From a virus: 41,962 bases of DNA. The stretch is from the IMG/VR virus record IMGVR_UViG_3300025153_000010, positions 1-41,962 of that record; one strand, written 5' to 3'. Below are positions 39,698-41,962 of the stretch, piece after piece; the stretch's first letter is position 1; each line of letters begins with the position of its first letter. Below the pieces are notes generated by a model. The model was not told where the DNA came from, made no database searches, and saw nothing but the letters and a program-made list of their open reading frames with translations. The translations under genes were made by a program, and so were the position numbers.

Positions 39698-39777
39698 CGC
39701 CTAAACGATTCGCCGCATTTGGTGCGGATTCTCCGCAATCGTTACACATTCGCCGCAATCGCTGCTGATTCGCCGCG
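39698..39777. repeat. Tandem repeat with exact 20-bp period
   Basis: Four units, on the minus strand each starting GCGGCGAATC or a close variant (GCGGCGAATG, GCGGAGAATC, GCGGCGAATC), with ends such as CGATT shared between the first two. The array covers the last codons of the 39742 gene (RGESAAIAANV) and continues through the non-coding gap. Two helical turns per unit suggest a row of protein-binding sites on one face. Confidence 0.55.
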
Positions 39778-40233
39778 AAATTTTTTTTGATAACGATCCA
39801 TTTTTTCTTCCCAAAGGCGGATCATTCGCATCGCAGAATTGACGGAAAGGTCATCTTCGCTAATTCCGTACATATCAAGGAATTTCTCCACGCCCTGCTG
39901 GTAATTGCGGTTTTCGCGGTAGTGGGCGATGCCATATAAAATGATCGATTCACGAAACCAATCTTCCAGGATCAGCGATATTCGGCCCCGCTTTTCTTTG
40001 GAAATGTGCATCAGTTTCGAGTCGCAGTAGATCCGGACTTTGATGACGACACCTTCGGCTTTGTCGCTTGTGGTGGTGGTGAAATTCTTCTCGAAAAACC
40101 CTTCCAATAATCTGCCCAGCGGCTCGTCACGGCGGGGCAACAAGTACCCGTCGCGTTGATTGTAATACTTGGCTTCGATGAACTTTTTAACGTAGGATTT
40201 CACGGGTAGTGTTACTTCAATTTGACGGCTCAT
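39742..40233 (-). CDS. Small basic late protein, unknown
   Basis: 163 aa, starting MSRQIEVTLPVKSYVKKFIE; helical and basic, with GRLLEGFFEKNFTTTTSDK and LEDWFRESIILYGIAHYREN. The C-terminus is encoded in the 20-bp-period repeat array. This type of small protein accompanies structural genes in Bacteroidota prophages, function unknown. Possible DNA-binding protein. Confidence 0.6.
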   Translation of the reverse strand: MSRQIEVTLPVKSYVKKFIEAKYYNQRDGYLLPRRDEPLGRLLEGFFEKNFTTTTSDKAEGVVIKVRIYCDSKLMHISKEKRGRISLILEDWFRESIILYGIAHYRENRNYQQGVEKFLDMYGISEDDLSVNSAMRMIRLWEEKMDRYQKKFRGESAAIAANV

Positions 40234-40277
40234 AGATTGTGTTTTGTTCTAATTAAATATACAAAATCCTGCCCTTA

Positions 40278-41962
40278 TTATTTGCCTCCCATCAGGCTCA
40301 CAGCTCCAATGAGACTATCCAAACGCCCGCTCTGATTGGAGTTGTTTACTGCATCCCTAACACTGTTAACCGCGTTCTCAAGGGCAGCAATCTGCCTGAG
40401 CGCTTCAATCTGTTTCTCGGAATTTGCCAAGACCGCTTTTTGGGTTTTGATGGACTCTTCACCTTGCCTTTCTGCTTTCTCGTGTGCGGCCTGAGCGCCT
40501 GCCGTGTCTCCTGTTGCCGATGGGTCATTGGCATCGACGCCGTCGTATCCGCTTGTGTCGGCTCCGTAATCTCCGGTGTCGCCTGTTGATGTAGCACCGG
40601 CGGCGGCAGCTGCTTCGTCCGCTTCTTTTTGCGCGTTGTAAGCATCGATATTCGCCTCATTGGCTGCCTGCTGGGCTTTGCGTTTTTTGGATCCAAAAAG
40701 CATCATGTTCTTTTCCCAGTAGGGTGTGGTGGGCACGTAATGGGAGTAACTCCCGTTATCACCGTTCATCATCGATCCGTTACGCATCATGGTACTTGCA
40801 CCATTGAGTTTGAGTGGGCCGGGTTGGCGGTTGACCGACTGGTAAATGATCTGATCCAGTACTGGCTTGTGGTGCTTGGTGATCTCGTTGGACATGATGT
40901 AGGCTTCACCGTCTTCGGCTTCGCCTACCTCATTGCCAGTCCGCCGGTCGACAAAGGCGATACCGCCGTCGCCATATTTTGCGCCATGTTTACCGCCTTG
41001 GAGATACCCCGCATTTTGGAAATATCCCCCGTGACGAAACTGGGGTTCGGGCTGGCTTTTGATCTTGGCAATCTGCACACCAGTCACCACTGCGGCAACG
41101 GCTGCCAGTACGATGTTGAGCGGGAAAAAGTTGGCCAAAGCTTTCAATACCGCAAGGGCACCGGTGATCAAGGCGCTTGCGATATCGGCTTTTTGCTGGG
41201 CCTTCCAGGCTTTCTTTTTCTCTGCCACTTCGGTCGCGCGGGCCTTCCGGTTTTCGGCTGCGATGGTTGCTTCCAGGTCTTCCTTGAACTCGGCCTTGGT
41301 GGTCACTTCGTCTTCTGCGATCTGGATCTGCTTGTTCGAAGCGTTCTGAGCGTCCTTTAACACCTTGGCGTTGGTTTCGGTGGTAAAGTCTGTGAGCTCG
41401 TCGATCAGCTCGGTTTTTGACTGGGCTTCCTCGGTGGCCAGGCGTATTTTCTCAGCGCTTTCCTTTTTCGCCAGTGCTATTTTCTCTTCAATGGCCCGCT
41501 TTTCATCGTCTGTTTTGGCCAGGTTTGCCAGCTTTTGAAGTTCCATGATTTTGGATTCTTCGGCGGCTTTCATTTGTTGGAGCTGCTCGGAGTAATACTT
41601 TTTGAGCGCGTCCCGTTTTTGCTCCTCTGTGGTCGTTTCCGAGGTCAGGATCTGCTGTAATTCCGTTAACCGGTCGGTTTCCGCTGTTTTCAGCGATGTG
41701 ACGTAATTGGAGCTGCTGGTGATCAGAGACTCTGTCACCGACATTTCATTTTGCAGCAGCGCCACCTTTTCATCACGTTCTTTTTGTGCCAAAGCGATGT
41801 GCTTTTCTGCTTTATTTTGTGCCAGATCGTTAAGGAAACTTACTGCCTGCTGGGCCATGTCTGCCCCCATTTGGTAAGATCCCATGTCGGCAGAAAGCTT
41901 CTTTTGCCAGGCTTCCTGATGGCCCTTGACCATTGTTTGCGCGGCATTCAGAAACCCGGAAA
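40278..41962 (-). CDS. Tail tape measure protein, C-terminal part (runs off right edge)
   Basis: Open from the right edge (codons from 41960) to TAA at 40278, about 560 codons. An ATG at 41933 is unlikely to be the real start since the frame is open upstream. Long Lys/Glu/Ala/Gln coiled coil, a hydrophobic segment (SALITGALAVLKALANFF, then LNIVLAAVAAVVTGVQI), then a Gly-rich FRHGGYFQNAGYLQGGKHGA and VGEAEDGEAYIMSNE, the ending typical of tape measures of Bacteroidota phages. The tail end is Ala/Asp/Gly-rich. Its partner is the 1-2214 fragment. Confidence 0.8.
   Translation of the reverse strand, partial: SGFLNAAQTMVKGHQEAWQKKLSADMGSYQMGADMAQQAVSFLNDLAQNKAEKHIALAQKERDEKVALLQNEMSVTESLITSSSNYVTSLKTAETDRLTELQQILTSETTTEEQKRDALKKYYSEQLQQMKAAEESKIMELQKLANLAKTDDEKRAIEEKIALAKKESAEKIRLATEEAQSKTELIDELTDFTTETNAKVLKDAQNASNKQIQIAEDEVTTKAEFKEDLEATIAAENRKARATEVAEKKKAWKAQQKADIASALITGALAVLKALANFFPLNIVLAAVAAVVTGVQIAKIKSQPEPQFRHGGYFQNAGYLQGGKHGAKYGDGGIAFVDRRTGNEVGEAEDGEAYIMSNEITKHHKPVLDQIIYQSVNRQPGPLKLNGASTMMRNGSMMNGDNGSYSHYVPTTPYWEKNMMLFGSKKRKAQQAANEANIDAYNAQKEADEAAAAAGATSTGDTGDYGADTSGYDGVDANDPSATGDTAGAQAAHEKAERQGEESIKTQKAVLANSEKQIEALRQIAALENAVNSVRDAVNNSNQSGRLDSLIGAVSLMGGK

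Overview
The window is an almost complete genome of a temperate tailed phage (siphovirus-like) of a Bacteroidota host, probably in the Cytophagales range (inference). The evidence is a full virion gene set (small and large terminase, portal, prohead protease, scaffold, HK97-type capsid, tail tube-like protein, tape measure, tail proteins, fibre), an S24 repressor, a tyrosine integrase beside a tRNA-derived attP, and proteins typical of Bacteroidota phages (a DUF5977-type repeat, a DUF6712-like connector). Shine-Dalgarno sequences are mostly absent. No chromosomal housekeeping gene is present. The N-terminal part of the tape-measure gene leaves the left edge and the C-terminal part of a tape-measure gene enters the right edge on the same strand. 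attP lies intact in the middle with phage genes on both sides. The simplest reading is a circular or circularly permuted genome opened inside the tape-measure gene, with a number of bases missing at the join that is not a multiple of three.

Layout: 1-2743 is the tape measure N-part and an upstream tail/head protein. 2814-7593 holds tail proteins. 7590-9641 is a lysis/membrane cluster with a CHAP-like enzyme. 9654-14821 holds connector, portal and terminases. 14825-18046 is a 1073-residue fibre with an SGNH hydrolase. 18167-24669 is an accessory/early block with a MYG1-like DHH-family protein, a cytosine methyltransferase-like protein, an ASCH-like protein, a Dam-type methylase and many small overlapping genes. 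24707-24998 is a probable iteron origin. 25015-28410 is a primase-helicase, and 28397-30366 is a chain of tiny early genes. All of these are on the minus strand. 30367-30486 is the divergent operator region. On the plus strand follow the repressor, a TM2 membrane protein, attP and integrase (30487-33457). A second Dam methylase (minus) and a small membrane protein (plus) come next. From 35037 to the right edge the minus strand carries the late head/tail genes: two small K-rich proteins, one with a -1 frameshift site, then the tail tube-like protein, capsid, scaffold, protease, two small proteins and the tape measure C-part.

How it fits together: the repressor at 30487 should silence the leftward early operon that ends in the primase-helicase and origin. 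The primase-helicase carries an unusual FtsK-gamma-like winged helix, a candidate reader of the GTAGGCA iterons that sit just behind the gene and recur with the same architecture at 35821-35935. On the circle the late genes also run leftwards, in an unusual order: terminase, portal, lysis, tail, tape measure, then protease, capsid and tube. The features that most deserve a second look are the twin iteron loci with the FtsK-gamma/primase fusion, the programmed-frameshift candidate at 35249-35258, the 20-bp-period repeat at 39698-39777, hairpins placed on start codons, and a MYG1-family protein in a phage.
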